NCBI RefSeq assembly: GCF_012272855.1 | Contig: NZ_JAAXCQ010000021.1 | Span: 32,008-96,007 of the forward strand | DNA from: Arenibacter sp. 6A1 | GTDB taxonomy: Bacteria > Bacteroidota > Bacteroidia > Flavobacteriales > Flavobacteriaceae | Reading direction: 5' to 3' | DNA length: 64,000 bases | Shown: positions 17,601 through 26,161 of the stretch, piece by piece | How the letters are laid out: each line of letters begins with the position of its first letter | Numbering within the stretch: position 1 is the first letter of the stretch | The notes under the pieces: generated by a model | The model's input: the letters and a program-made list of their open reading frames with translations, nothing else | Database searches by the model: none | Told to the model about the DNA's origin: nothing | Made by a program: the position numbers and the translations under genes

Positions 17601-18099
17601 CCCCAAAGTTTTTACGGAAGCCTATAATAATCATTTAAAATACGGGAATGTAATGCGTATTCCTACCAAGAACTTCTTCTATGGGATGGATATAGGGGAG
17701 GAGATTATGGTAGAATTGGATAGGGGGAAAAATGTTTTGATATCCTTGATGTTAAAGGGAGAACCAGATGATTCGGGAAATGTAAATGTTTTCTTTAAGG
17801 TCAATGGACAAATGCGTAACGTGGTCATCAAAGACCGTTCGGTAAAAGTATTAAAGGTAGAAAATGCCAAAGCAGATATGTCCAATACCAAAGAAGTTGG
17901 TGCCCCTTTACAAGGAATGCTATCTTCGGTACTGGTAAAAAGGGGGGAAGAGGTGAAAAAAAATCAACCCTTATTTGTCATAGAAGCTATGAAAATGGAG
18001 ACTACCGTAACTGCAGCCGAAGCCGGAATAGTAGATAGAATTCAGTTAAAAGGCGGATCCTTGGTAAACTCCGAAGATTTGGTGCTGGTCTTAAAGTAA
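14647..18099 (+). CDS. pyc: Pyruvate carboxylase
   Basis: The 1150-residue enzyme carboxylates pyruvate to oxaloacetate to refill the TCA cycle. It has the biotin carboxylase domain first (Gly-rich AASGGGGRGMR loop, then FIEVNPRIQVEHTVTE), then the carboxyltransferase domain starting near FTDTTMRDAHQSLLATRMRT, then the C-terminal biotinyl domain. The biotin-bearing residue is Lys1116 in EAMKMETT, which BirA would modify. The start is GTG at 14647, with no in-frame ATG upstream. A uracil-DNA-glycosylase-like gene follows 14 bases later. Confidence 0.97.
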   Translation: MNIKKVLVANRGEIAIRIFRACVEIGIKTVGVYTYEDRYSLHRYKADESYQIGEDHEPLKPYLDMDSLIQVAKENNVDAIHPGYGFLSENPKFAQKCEDHGIIFIGPKVAVLKALGDKITAKRVAVDNNIPIIRSSELALINIDVALSEASKIGYPLMLKAASGGGGRGMRVILSDNDLRKEFDVARRESLNAFGDDTVFLEKFVANPKHIEIQIVADTHGNMVHLYERDCSVQRRYQKVIEFAPSVGLEEKTKEQLYRYAIDICKAVDYNNIGTVEFLLDEDGSIYFIEVNPRIQVEHTVTEMITNIDLVKTQIFIAGGYKLSDKQIKIQDQDAIRVTGFALQCRITTEDPANDFKPDYGVVTTYRSASGLGIRLDAGSIYQGVTISPFFDSMLVKVSAISRTLDGSCRKMRRALAEFRIRGVKTNMAFLDNILKHPTFREGKVTVNFIKNEPSLFEFIESRNRANKLLEYLGEVIVNGNPDVKNITPNVVFTKPKVPAFSKTEAYPKGSKDLLTELGPENFSQWLKAEKKVHFTDTTMRDAHQSLLATRMRTADMLKVAEGYAKNHPEVFSMEVWGGATFDVCLRFLQENPWERLSLLRKAIPNILLQMLIRGSNGVGYTAYPDNLIQRFVEESWNSGIDVFRIFDSLNWMKSIAPCIEYVRTKTDGLAEGSICYTGDILDPSKSKYDLKYYLRLAKDIENSGAHILGVKDMAGLLKPYAAYELISALKAEINIPIHLHTHDTSSIQSATYLKAIEAGVDVVDVALGGLSGLTAQPNFNAMVEMLRFHERENKFDTDTLAAYSNYWEAVRKYYYPFESGLKSGTGEVYKHEIPGGQYSNLKGQAIALGLEDKFPEVTKMYGEVNTLFGDIIKVTPSSKVVGDMAQYMISNNLTVADVLEKGDTISFPQSVIGFFKGDLGQPVGGFPENIKKLVLKDQKSYSERPNAHLEAIDFEKEFAAFKRDFNHGMGRELMITDFLSFKLYPKVFTEAYNNHLKYGNVMRIPTKNFFYGMDIGEEIMVELDRGKNVLISLMLKGEPDDSGNVNVFFKVNGQMRNVVIKDRSVKVLKVENAKADMSNTKEVGAPLQGMLSSVLVKRGEEVKKNQPLFVIEAMKMETTVTAAEAGIVDRIQLKGGSLVNSEDLVLVLK

Positions 18100-18113
18100 A
18101 CTGAAAATCACCC

Positions 18114-18845
18114 ATGGCGCCTTTTTTACATACCCATCCGTACGAACCTTTTTTATTTAAAGAGGCGACTAAATTAATTGTAGGTACCCTACCGCCACCA
18201 AGGTTTACCATCGGCGATTTAAAGGAAGGCGATGTCGATTTTTGTTACGGTAGTAGGGACGGGCAATTATGGCCTATATTAGATGAGATTTTTAAGCTGA
18301 ATCTAAAGTTTGAAACAACTGAGGAAGCGGCTCAACAACGGATCGATTTTTTGAGGCAACGTAAAATAGGTATCTGTGATATTGTAGCAAGCGCAGAAAG
18401 AACTAAGATTGATGCCTCCGATGTCGGCATGGAAAATATCCAATTGCGGAATTTATTGGGATACTTACGAGAATATCCCAATGTAAATACCCTTTTATTT
18501 ACCGGAGGGAATAGTAAAAATGGACCTGAGTATTTTTTCAGGAGACATTTAAAAGAAAATGGATTGCGATTAAGACTACTGTCCAATGAGGTGCCTCGTA
18601 TCCATGAATTTGACTTGCCAATTACAAATGCCTTGGATATTGCGATTTCTAGGGGGAGACAACCATTAGTAAGCGCTAAAACAGAAATTAGTACAAGGCA
18701 AATAAAAACCGTGTCCTTAATAGCCCCGTCCGGTGCAGCCAATAGGGCAGTGGGGAGTTTACAGGCATATAAGGAAATGAAAAAACAACACCCGGAACTC
18801 AATACTATCGATTTCCGGGTGTTGCAGTATAAGGCTTTTTTCTAA
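18114..18845 (+). CDS. Uracil-DNA-glycosylase-superfamily protein
   Basis: The 243-residue protein has the two short motifs that frame a UDG active site: LIVGTLPPPRF near residues 21-31 and IAPSGAANRAVG near residues 207-218. Such enzymes cut uracil or other damaged bases from DNA, but the residues do not identify a subfamily or base specificity, so I leave it unnamed. It lies 14 bases after pyc and is probably cotranscribed, although the functions are unrelated. The last codons contain a 12-bp hairpin. Confidence 0.72.
   Translation: MAPFLHTHPYEPFLFKEATKLIVGTLPPPRFTIGDLKEGDVDFCYGSRDGQLWPILDEIFKLNLKFETTEEAAQQRIDFLRQRKIGICDIVASAERTKIDASDVGMENIQLRNLLGYLREYPNVNTLLFTGGNSKNGPEYFFRRHLKENGLRLRLLSNEVPRIHEFDLPITNALDIAISRGRQPLVSAKTEISTRQIKTVSLIAPSGAANRAVGSLQAYKEMKKQHPELNTIDFRVLQYKAFF
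18786..18824. repeat. 12-bp hairpin inside the 3' end of the UDG-like gene
   Basis: CAACACCCGGAA (18786-18797) pairs perfectly with TTCCGGGTGTTG (18813-18824) across a 15-base loop. It lies within codons. A T-rich stretch (18834-18841) follows 10 bases later, just before the stop, so it could act as a late terminator. Confidence 0.6.
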
Positions 18846-18904
18846 ATTATGAAGAACAAGCTTGCTCCCTTTGAAAAATAGACCTATTATTATTATGATA
18901 CTTC

Positions 18905-19048
18905 CTACTTTTTGTTTTGTTGTTTTTTTATGGTGTCTTCATCGAAATTAATTTTATTGGTTTCAATGCTGGTATTACCAGTAGGGTTGGTTGGATTCTC
19001 TTGTGTTACTTTTCTTTTAAACTTTCTGTTTTCACTAATTATTCCCAT
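18905..19048 (-). CDS. Possible small basic protein, function unknown
   Basis: A 47-residue frame starts MGIISENRKFKRKVTQEN and ends in DEDTIKKQQNKK. It is hydrophilic, with no signal peptide or membrane helix. An in-frame ATG further upstream (19096) would add 16 residues. No promoter box was found. It may be a real small protein or chance; I do not recognise a family. Confidence 0.3.
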   Translation of the reverse strand: MGIISENRKFKRKVTQENPTNPTGNTSIETNKINFDEDTIKKQQNKK

Positions 19049-19224
19049 ATATTTTATGTTTTTAGGTTCACCTATAACATAAAAAAAAGCTGTCAATATT
19101 TCCGTTAATGAAGTATAAAACCTTTGTTATAGACTGTTAAATATGGGGTGCGGTAGGGTTTTGTGTTATTAGTATTAGTGATAAGTGAGCTCTTTTATGT
19201 GTGCAGCTTATAGATGAAAGCATT

Positions 19225-19258
19225 ATGGTCCACTTCTGTATTGTAGAAAATGGACCAT
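19225..19258. repeat. Hairpin downstream of trpA
   Basis: ATGGTCCA (19225-19232) pairs with TGGACCAT (19251-19258), and TTCT/AGAA can extend the stem inside. It lies 30 bases after the trpA stop on the minus strand. There is no good T-run, so it is a weak terminator candidate or an mRNA 3'-end protector. Confidence 0.4.
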
Positions 19259-19287
19259 CGGGTATAGCATTCCTTAACAGGAAATGT

Positions 19288-20061
19288 TTATTGTTTAACA
19301 GCTAGAATTCCCTCTATAAAATCTGGAATCTTTTCTACACCATGGTTGGTGAGATGCTTTACAAAAGCCGAACCTATAATGGCCCCGCTGGCCGTTTTCG
19401 TGGCTTGCTGAAAAGTTTCGGCATTGCTGATGCCAAACCCGATAATCTGAGGGTTTTTTAGGTGCATATCGGCTATCCTTTGGAAATACTGCTCTTGGGT
19501 GTTTCCAAAACCATCCTGGGATCCGGTTACGCTGGCAGAACTAACCATATAAATAAACCCGTCCGAGGCAGCATCTATTTTTAGAATACGCTCGTCACTG
19601 GTCTGTGGGGTTATTAGAAAGATATGGGCAAGGCCGTATTTTTTAAAAATATCCTCGTATTGGTCCTGATATACATCTAAAGGCAAATCGGGTAATATAA
19701 GTCCGTCTATACCAATTTCCTGACATTTTTTACAAAAGGCTTCTACGCCGTATTGAAAAATAGGATTAAAATACCCCATGATGATCAAAGGAATGCGTAC
19801 CGATTTACGGATGTTTTTAAGCTGTTCGAATAAAATAGCGGTAGTCATTCCGTTTGTTAATGCTTGGGTAGAACTGGCCTGAATGGTAGGGCCATCGGCC
19901 AAGGGGTCGCTAAAGGGCAATCCTATCTCTATCATATCGACCCCGTTTTTTTCGAGATCTTGAATGATTTTTACCGTATCGTTTAAAGCAGGGTATCCCG
20001 CTGTAAAATATATGGACAATAATTTTTTGTCCTCTTGTAATTTTTGATTTATTCTGTTCAT
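19288..20061 (-). CDS. trpA: Tryptophan synthase alpha chain
   Basis: The 257-residue subunit cleaves indole-3-glycerol phosphate to indole, which passes to TrpB. The catalytic Glu is in MIEIGLPFSDPLADGPTIQ. GFGISNAETFQQ near the C terminus binds phosphate. It is the last gene of trpEGDCFBA, 69 bases after trpB, a gap that holds a strong hairpin. Confidence 0.97.
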   Translation of the reverse strand: MNRINQKLQEDKKLLSIYFTAGYPALNDTVKIIQDLEKNGVDMIEIGLPFSDPLADGPTIQASSTQALTNGMTTAILFEQLKNIRKSVRIPLIIMGYFNPIFQYGVEAFCKKCQEIGIDGLILPDLPLDVYQDQYEDIFKKYGLAHIFLITPQTSDERILKIDAASDGFIYMVSSASVTGSQDGFGNTQEQYFQRIADMHLKNPQIIGFGISNAETFQQATKTASGAIIGSAFVKHLTNHGVEKIPDFIEGILAVKQ

Positions 20062-20085
20062 CTTTTTGGAAATAGTGTCGTTGGG

Positions 20086-20123
20086 GGATAAACAAGGAAA
20101 TAAGCTTATCTCCTTGTTTATCC
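20086..20123. repeat. 13-bp perfect inverted repeat between trpB and trpA
   Basis: GGATAAACAAGGA (20086-20098) pairs with TCCTTGTTTATCC (20111-20123). The 12-base loop holds a second small palindrome, ATAAGCTTAT. It lies in the intercistronic gap of the trp operon and has no downstream T-run on the minus strand, so mRNA processing or differential stability is more likely than termination. Confidence 0.65.
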
Positions 20124-20130
20124 ATCCAAT

Positions 20131-21312
20131 CTATAGTTTAAAATAATCGATATAGGTACCTAAATCTTTATCGCCACGCCCCGATAGGTTGATAACGACC
20201 ACATCATCTGGTTTAAAAGTTTTTGTTTCTAAAACAGCAAAGGCATGCGAGGATTCTATGGCTGGAATAATACCTTCTAATTTGGAGAGTTGCATTCCGG
20301 CCTGCATGGCCTGATCATCGGTTACTGCAATAAATTCTGCCCGTCCCGATTTGTACAAATGGGCATGCATTGGGCCAACACCAGGGTAATCCAAGCCGGC
20401 AGAAATAGAATATGGTTCTGTGATCTGACCATCTTGGGTCTGCATTAATAAGGTTTTACAACCGTGAATAATACCTTCTTTGCCCAGTACCGATGTGGCG
20501 GCACTTTCTCCAGTGTCAATACCTTTTCCGGCCGCTTCAACAGCAATGATACCAACTTCTTTTTCGTGTAAAAAATGATAGAAGGTACCGGCAGCATTAC
20601 TACCACCCCCAACACAGGCTACCACGTAATCTGGGTTTTCCTTGCCTTCCTTTTCTTTTAACTGCCATTTTATTTCTTCGGAGATGATAGACTGAAACCT
20701 GGTCACCATATCTGGGTAGGGGTGTGGGCCAATAGCGGAACCTATAATATAATGCGTGTCTACCGGATTATTGATCCAATCGCGAATGGCTTCATTGGTC
20801 GCATCCTTTAAGGTTCGGCTCCCGGAAAGGGCAGGCCTTACTTCGGCACCCAACATCTTCATTCTAGCAACATTGGGGGCCTGCCGGGCAATATCAATTT
20901 CACCCATATACACAATACATGCCATTCCCATCAGGGCACACACCGTAGCGGTGGCCACACCGTGCTGTCCGGCGCCAGTCTCAGCAATAATTCTGGTCTT
21001 GCCCAAACGTTTGGCCATTAATATTTGCCCAATGGTATTGTTTACCTTATGAGCACCGGTATGGTTAAGGTCTTCGCGTTTTAAGTATATTTTGGTGTTG
21101 TATCTTTCCGAAAGGCGCTTGGCAAAATATAGGGGAGAAGGCCTACCTACATAATCCTTTAATAATTGGTCAAATTCAGCGATAAATGTAGGGTCTGCCA
21201 TCACCTTTAAATACTGCTGTCTCAGGTTCTCTACATTGGGGTACAACATTTCGGGAATAAAGGCTCCGCCAAATTCACCGTAATATCCTTTTTCGTCTAC
21301 GTTATAATTCAT
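20131..21312 (-). CDS. trpB: Tryptophan synthase beta chain
   Basis: The 393-residue PLP enzyme condenses indole with serine to make tryptophan. The PLP lysine lies in [10 protein letters not shown], and the phosphate-binding loop is [10 protein letters not shown]. It is the standard TrpB1 type, paired with trpA downstream. It follows trpF by 65 bases. Confidence 0.97.
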   Translation of the reverse strand: MNYNVDEKGYYGEFGGAFIPEMLYPNVENLRQQYLKVMADPTFIAEFDQLLKDYVGRPSPLYFAKRLSERYNTKIYLKREDLNHTGAHKVNNTIGQILMAKRLGKTRIIAETGAGQHGVATATVCALMGMACIVYMGEIDIARQAPNVARMKMLGAEVRPALSGSRTLKDATNEAIRDWINNPVDTHYIIGSAIGPHPYPDMVTRFQSIISEEIKWQLKEKEGKENPDYVVACVGGGSNAAGTFYHFLHEKEVGIIAVEAAGKGIDTGESAATSVLGKEGIIHGCKTLLMQTQDGQITEPYSISAGLDYPGVGPMHAHLYKSGRAEFIAVTDDQAMQAGMQLSKLEGIIPAIESSHAFAVLETKTFKPDDVVVINLSGRGDKDLGTYIDYFKL

Positions 21313-21377
21313 TCTTTAAAGTGTTTTATCCCTATACTTTATTAGCCAATAACGATGGCCAAAGAAGGAAGGTCTTT

Positions 21378-22001
21378 TTATATGTTTTGCTTAAATGCTT
21401 TTAAAAGCGCTATGTCCTTTTCACCAGGTTTAATTTCGAATTTGCTGTTCACGTCAATGGCGTAGCAATATTCAGATTCAGGTCTACTAAGGAAATCGGC
21501 CACCTTGCCCGCTTCTTCTAGTCCAATACCGCCGCTTAAAAAATAAGGTTTGGTGGAAGGGTAGCTTTGTAAAACCTCCCAACTAAATGTATAGCCGTTT
21601 CCTCCAGGTAGTTTTCCCTTGGTATCGAATAAAAAATAATCGCATACCTTTTCGTAGGGAGTTAACAATTGAAAATCGAAATCGTCTTTAATAGAAAATA
21701 CCTTTATGATTTCGATCCCCTGGGCTGTAGCGCCTAAAGCCTTACAAAAATCTGGCGATTCTTTTCCGTGCAACTGTACTGCCTGTAGGTCATAGGTTGC
21801 AATAGTTTTTATAATATCGGAAAGAGAGGTGTCGACAAAAACACCTACTTTTTTAATATTGTCAGGAATCTTCGGCATGCTGCCATTAAAATAACGGGAA
21901 GAAGGTTCCCAAAATATATACCCCATGTAATCGGGCTGTAAATTTGCGACAGCCAACATATTATCATGGTATTTCATTCCGCATACTTTGAGTTTCATCA
22001 C
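21378..22001 (-). CDS. trpF: Phosphoribosylanthranilate isomerase
   Basis: This 207-residue TIM-barrel enzyme performs the Amadori rearrangement of phosphoribosylanthranilate. It starts MMKLKVCGMK, with the catalytic Cys in the KVCGMK motif, and has AVQLHGKESPDFC and YFLSGGIGLEEAGK later. It overlaps the trpC stop by 4 bases (ATGA), so translation is coupled. Confidence 0.94.
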   Translation of the reverse strand: MMKLKVCGMKYHDNMLAVANLQPDYMGYIFWEPSSRYFNGSMPKIPDNIKKVGVFVDTSLSDIIKTIATYDLQAVQLHGKESPDFCKALGATAQGIEIIKVFSIKDDFDFQLLTPYEKVCDYFLFDTKGKLPGGNGYTFSWEVLQSYPSTKPYFLSGGIGLEEAGKVADFLSRPESEYCYAIDVNSKFEIKPGEKDIALLKAFKQNI

Positions 22002-22780
22002 TTTAATTGATTTATGAAGTCAGTAGCGCTTTTTCCGGGAGTGTCGGTTTTCATAAAATTCTCTCCAATCAAAAAGCCTTGGTAACCATATGGTTGTAAT
22101 TCTTTAATGGCGGGTATATTGCTAATGCCGCTTTCGGAAACCTTGACAAAATCGTTGGGGATTAAGCTAGAAAGAGATTTGCTGGTTTCTAAACTAAGCT
22201 CAAAGGTCTTTAAGTTTCTATTATTTACCCCTAACATGTCTATGCTGGGCATAATAGACTTGTGTAGTTCTTCTTCATTATGCACCTCTAACAATACGTC
22301 GAGCTGCAATTGCTTGGCCAATTCAGAATAGGCTTTTATTTCTTCCCTGCTCAGAATTGCGGCTATCAGTAAAATTACATCGGCCCCATAGGCCTTTGCT
22401 TCTATGATCTGATATTCGTCAATAATAAATTCTTTCCTAAGAAGTGGGAGTTGTACCGAGGCCCGTGCAAGAAGCAAATCGTCCAAAGAACCTCCGAAGT
22501 ACTTGCCATCGGTTAGTACCGACATACCGCATACCCCGGCATGCTCGTAGCCTACGGCTACCTCGCTCACACTGCTGTTTTGGTTGATGACAGCTTTAGA
22601 GGGCGACCTGCGCTTGTGTTCTGCAATAATACCCGTACCACTGTTCCTTAGGGCTTGTGCCAAGGATACGGTAGGACGATCAAAAAGCACGGAGTTTTCC
22701 AATTGGGAAATAGGAATGATAGATTTTTTTAAGGCTACTTCCTTGCGTTTGTCAATGACTATTTTATCGAGTATATTCAT
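21998..22780 (-). CDS. trpC: Indole-3-glycerol phosphate synthase
   Basis: The 260-residue enzyme closes the indole ring. IIAEHKRRSPSKAV carries the catalytic lysine region, and VSESGISNIPAIKELQ is the C-terminal phosphate-binding segment. It is a separate protein, not fused to TrpF as in E. coli. It lies 30 bases after trpD. Confidence 0.95.
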   Translation of the reverse strand: MNILDKIVIDKRKEVALKKSIIPISQLENSVLFDRPTVSLAQALRNSGTGIIAEHKRRSPSKAVINQNSSVSEVAVGYEHAGVCGMSVLTDGKYFGGSLDDLLLARASVQLPLLRKEFIIDEYQIIEAKAYGADVILLIAAILSREEIKAYSELAKQLQLDVLLEVHNEEELHKSIMPSIDMLGVNNRNLKTFELSLETSKSLSSLIPNDFVKVSESGISNIPAIKELQPYGYQGFLIGENFMKTDTPGKSATDFINQLK

Positions 22781-22810
22781 TTTTTTAACCTTGAGAGGTA
22801 GTGTTTAAAT

Positions 22811-23806
22811 TTATAGTGCGCTTAATGTCTGTAATTTTTTAAGAGAAGCCAATCCCTTACCACTCTGTAAGGATTCCATCGCCTGTTCAAAACCTTGCAA
22901 CGGACTCAAGCCTTTTACGGTAGCAATCGCCATCCCAGCATTGGCACAGACAACATTATTTTGAGCTTCCGTACCTTTTCCTTCCAGGACGTTAAGGAAT
23001 ATTTGGGCCGATTTTTCGATACTTCCGCCTCCTGTAATATCGTTTTGGGAGATGGTTGGTACTCCAAAATCGGAGGGTTTTAACATTCCCTCACTATGAT
23101 TGGTGATGGTTTTGGTGTCTCCGGTCAATGAAATTTCATCATAACCGTCCAAGGCATGTAATACCGTAAAATTTATATCGGTCTTCTGATATAGATACCC
23201 GTACATTCGAGCCAATTCTAAATTAAACACCCCTACGGTCTGATTATTCGGGAAAGCCGGATTTACCATAGGCCCCAACATATTGAAGAAGGTTTTTACA
23301 CCTAGTTCTCGGCGAATGGGGGCTACATTTTTCATGGCAGGGTGAAACAGAGGGGCATGTAAAACACATATGCCAGCCTTATCGATGCATTTTTCTAAAA
23401 AATCGGGCTCATTACTAAATTTAACGCCCAGGTATTCCATAACATTACTACTGCCACAAGAAGAAGATACCCCGTAATTACCATGCTTACTTACTTTGAC
23501 ATCGGCCCCGGCAGTTACAAAACTTGCAAGTGTAGAGATGTTAAAAGTATCCTTGCCGTCGCCACCGGTACCACAGAGATCTATAGGGTTGTATGCCGAT
23601 AAATCGACCGCCAAACACAATTCTAATAAAGCATCTCTAAAACCTTCCAGTTCTTCAATGGTAACGCTACGCATCATATATACGGTTAAAAAAGCCGCAA
23701 TCTGACTAGTGTTGTAATCTCCTTTTGCAATATTGACCAAAACTTCCTTGGCTACTTCCTTGGGAAGAACATCGTGATTGATGAGTCTGTTTAATATATC
23801 TTTCAT
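22811..23806 (-). CDS. trpD: Anthranilate phosphoribosyltransferase
   Basis: The 331-residue enzyme joins anthranilate to PRPP. The diagnostic motif DLCGTGGDGKDTFNIST is intact, followed by KHGNYGVSSSCGSSN. It is not fused to trpG. A 118-base gap separates it from trpG and holds no gene. Confidence 0.95.
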   Translation of the reverse strand: MKDILNRLINHDVLPKEVAKEVLVNIAKGDYNTSQIAAFLTVYMMRSVTIEELEGFRDALLELCLAVDLSAYNPIDLCGTGGDGKDTFNISTLASFVTAGADVKVSKHGNYGVSSSCGSSNVMEYLGVKFSNEPDFLEKCIDKAGICVLHAPLFHPAMKNVAPIRRELGVKTFFNMLGPMVNPAFPNNQTVGVFNLELARMYGYLYQKTDINFTVLHALDGYDEISLTGDTKTITNHSEGMLKPSDFGVPTISQNDITGGGSIEKSAQIFLNVLEGKGTEAQNNVVCANAGMAIATVKGLSPLQGFEQAMESLQSGKGLASLKKLQTLSAL

Positions 23807-23924
23807 TTTAATTCCTTTTTATGCGAACGGTGCCGATGATTATACATCTCAGTACCCGTTTCGCTATTTTTTAATGGGATACTAATAGGTATACTAGTCC
23901 TATGAGTTCTTTAATGTCCGATTT

Positions 23925-24572
23925 TTACTTTTCGAGCCAATTCTTAAGCATATCCTTTCCATTTGGGGTAAGTACGGACTCTGGATGAAATTGTACGGCA
24001 CACACATCATATAATTTGTGGCGCAAGGACATTACTTGTCCGTTTTCATCCAAGGAAGTGGCTTCCAAAACATCGGGCAATTCAGGGTGCACTACCCAAG
24101 AATGATAACGTCCAACTTCAATTTCCTTGGGCATTCCTTTAAATAGGACATCGTCTTTAATAATATTTATACTCGTAGCAATACCGTGGTATACTTGGTC
24201 TATGTTTATTAGTGAGCCACCGAAAACCTCCGCAATGGCCTGTTGGCCTAGACAAACGCCAAAAATGCTTTTGGTCGGAGCGTAGGTTGCAATAATTTCC
24301 TTTAATAGTCCAGCTTCGTCCGGAATCCCGGGGCCTGGAGAAAGAACAATTTTATCAAAGGCGTCAACTTCTTCCAGACGTAATTGATTGTTTCTTTTTA
24401 CCGTTACCACACAACCTAAATCTTCTAGGTAGTGCACAAGGTTATAGGTAAAACTATCGTAGTTGTCTATCACTAAGACTTCCAAAGTTGATGGCTTTGA
24501 GGAAGAGGGGTTAGAATCGGAATGTATGTTGTTGTTCATATTTTTTATCTCTGTATTTAATAGTTCCGCCAT
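23925..24572 (-). CDS. trpG: Anthranilate synthase component II (glutamine amidotransferase)
   Basis: This class I amidotransferase supplies ammonia to TrpE. It has VLVIDNYDSFTYNLVHYLE, the catalytic Cys in GVCLGQQAI, and the His-Glu pair in VQFHPESVLTP. The frame of 215 residues has a Ser/Asn-rich N-terminal extension of about 30 residues before the fold starts. An ATG at residue 12 is an alternative start, so the true start is uncertain. It follows trpE by 15 bases. Confidence 0.94.
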   Translation of the reverse strand: MAELLNTEIKNMNNNIHSDSNPSSSKPSTLEVLVIDNYDSFTYNLVHYLEDLGCVVTVKRNNQLRLEEVDAFDKIVLSPGPGIPDEAGLLKEIIATYAPTKSIFGVCLGQQAIAEVFGGSLINIDQVYHGIATSINIIKDDVLFKGMPKEIEVGRYHSWVVHPELPDVLEATSLDENGQVMSLRHKLYDVCAVQFHPESVLTPNGKDMLKNWLEK

Positions 24573-24587
24573 TAAGGAATGATCGGA

Positions 24588-25985
24588 TTATAGGGTCTCT
24601 GCTATTTCTAAGGCTTTGGTCAAGGCTCCTAATTTGTTATAGGTTTCCTGTAATTCATCGGCGGGGTTAGAAGCAGCAACCAAACCAGCACCGGCCTGAT
24701 AATGTAATTGATGGTTTTTGCTTAAGAAAGTACGGATCATGATAGCGTGATTAAAATTGCCGTTAAAATCCATAAAACCAATGGCTCCGCCATAATAGCC
24801 TCTACTGGTTTTTTCATACTTCTCTATCAATTGCATGGCCATATGCTTGGGAGCACCACTTAATGTTCCGGCAGGGAAGGTGTCTGCCACGACTTTCATG
24901 GTAGAGATTTCTTTTTTGATTTTCCCGGAAACTTTTGAAACTAAGTGAATAACATGTGAGAAAAATTGAACTTCCCTGTATTTTTCCACGGCTACCTCAC
25001 TGCCATTTCTGCTAAGGTCGTTCCTCGCGAGATCTACCAACATAACATGCTCGCTATTTTCCTTGTCATCGGCCCTTAATTGTTTGGCAAGTTCTGCATC
25101 CTGCTCATCATTACCGGTTCTTTTAAAAGTACCTGCTATGGGGTGAATCTCGGCCTTGCCTTCCTTTACGATCAATTGGGCTTCTGGGGAACTCCCGAAA
25201 ATTTTAAAATCGCCATAGTCGAAATAAAACAAATAAGGAGAAGGGTTTATGGAGCGCAAGGCTCTATATACATTGAATTCGTCTCCCTTAAAATCTTGTG
25301 AAAATCTTCTAGAGAGTACCAATTGAAAAACATCGCCGCGTTGACAGTGTTTTTTTGCCTGTTCTACTTGCGCTATATACTCCTCGTCTTTAAGGTTAGA
25401 TTCGGGAAGACCTTCTTTAGAGAAATTATAGGAAGCGAAGGTTTTGGCGCTTAGGATTTGTTGTATTTCTGAAATATTATTTTCGGATTTATAACAATGG
25501 GCAAAAATATAGGCCTCGTTCTTAAAGTGGTTGATCGCAATGATATTTTGGTAAACCGCATAATAGATATCCGGAATCTCCAAAGAATCTGGTTTTTTTG
25601 AAATTTCTAGGTCTTCATAATAACGCACCGCGTTATAAGACATATACCCAAACAAACCATTGTTGATGAATTTAAAATCGTTGGTGTCCGATTCAAATTT
25701 GCGACTGAAATCGTGCAGTATCATTGGAATATTGGTGTCCTTGTCAATGGGGATCTCTTCAGAACTTCCATCAGGAAACTGTTGTACTACCATTTCGTTT
25801 TCTACTCTAATCGAAGCAATGGGATTACAGCAGATATATGAAAAGCTATTGTCGTTAGCATGGTAATCGCTACTTTCTAATAGAATACTATTGGGGAACC
25901 TGTCCCTTATTTTTAGATATACACTTACAGGGGTAATGGTATCTGCAAGGATTTTTTTGTGGTGAGAATGTAATGGGTACTTCAT
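24588..25985 (-). CDS. trpE: Anthranilate synthase component I
   Basis: The 465-residue subunit converts chorismate to anthranilate. FGSSPEAQLIVKEGKAEI, PIAGTFKRTGNDEQDAEL and AGTLSGAPKHMAMQLIEK mark the chorismate-binding fold. The LLESSD segment near residue 35 matches the N-terminal feedback site for tryptophan. It is the first structural gene after the leader peptide and attenuator. Confidence 0.96.
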   Translation of the reverse strand: MKYPLHSHHKKILADTITPVSVYLKIRDRFPNSILLESSDYHANDNSFSYICCNPIASIRVENEMVVQQFPDGSSEEIPIDKDTNIPMILHDFSRKFESDTNDFKFINNGLFGYMSYNAVRYYEDLEISKKPDSLEIPDIYYAVYQNIIAINHFKNEAYIFAHCYKSENNISEIQQILSAKTFASYNFSKEGLPESNLKDEEYIAQVEQAKKHCQRGDVFQLVLSRRFSQDFKGDEFNVYRALRSINPSPYLFYFDYGDFKIFGSSPEAQLIVKEGKAEIHPIAGTFKRTGNDEQDAELAKQLRADDKENSEHVMLVDLARNDLSRNGSEVAVEKYREVQFFSHVIHLVSKVSGKIKKEISTMKVVADTFPAGTLSGAPKHMAMQLIEKYEKTSRGYYGGAIGFMDFNGNFNHAIMIRTFLSKNHQLHYQAGAGLVAASNPADELQETYNKLGALTKALEIAETL

Positions 25986-26037
25986 GTGCTGGTTTTATTC
26001 GATGTTATTGCTGTTGATCTGCGATTTTTATTTAAAA

Positions 26038-26071
26038 AGAAAAAAGGCTTGTCGTGATGACAAGCCTTTTT
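26038..26071 (-). terminator. trp attenuator terminator
   Basis: GGCTTGTC and GACAAGCC form an 8-bp G/C-rich stem around a five-base loop (26054-26058), extended by A/T pairs. On the minus strand it is followed by a T-run. It lies between the Trp-codon leader peptide and trpE, the expected place for a transcription attenuator. The competing antiterminator stem could not be resolved by eye. Confidence 0.85.
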
Positions 26072-26099
26072 CTATAGTTTAACTACAAGGGTGCTTTGC

Positions 26100-26156
26100 T
26101 CACGATGTTTGCCGTAAGTTATTCCACCACCAAGTATTTGATATTCTGTTATTCAT
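26100..26156 (-). CDS. trpL: trp operon leader peptide with three consecutive Trp codons
   Basis: The 18-residue peptide is MNNRISNTWWWNNLRQTS, with codons TGG TGG TGG in the middle. It is followed 29 bases later by a hairpin with a T-run and then by trpE. This is the classical layout of ribosome-mediated attenuation: with scarce charged tRNA-Trp the ribosome stalls at the Trp codons and the terminator fails to form. The start codon lies only 5 bases after the -7 box, so the message is probably leaderless or nearly so. Confidence 0.88.
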   Translation of the reverse strand: MNNRISNTWWWNNLRQTS

Positions 26157-26161
26157 TGCCT

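Larger units (their letters stand above)
18846..19287. other. Mostly empty region between UDG-like gene and trpA
   Basis: These 442 bases hold one possible small minus-strand ORF (18905-19048) and one hairpin (19225-19258). No RNA gene or clear promoter was found. It separates two convergent transcription units. Confidence 0.6.
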
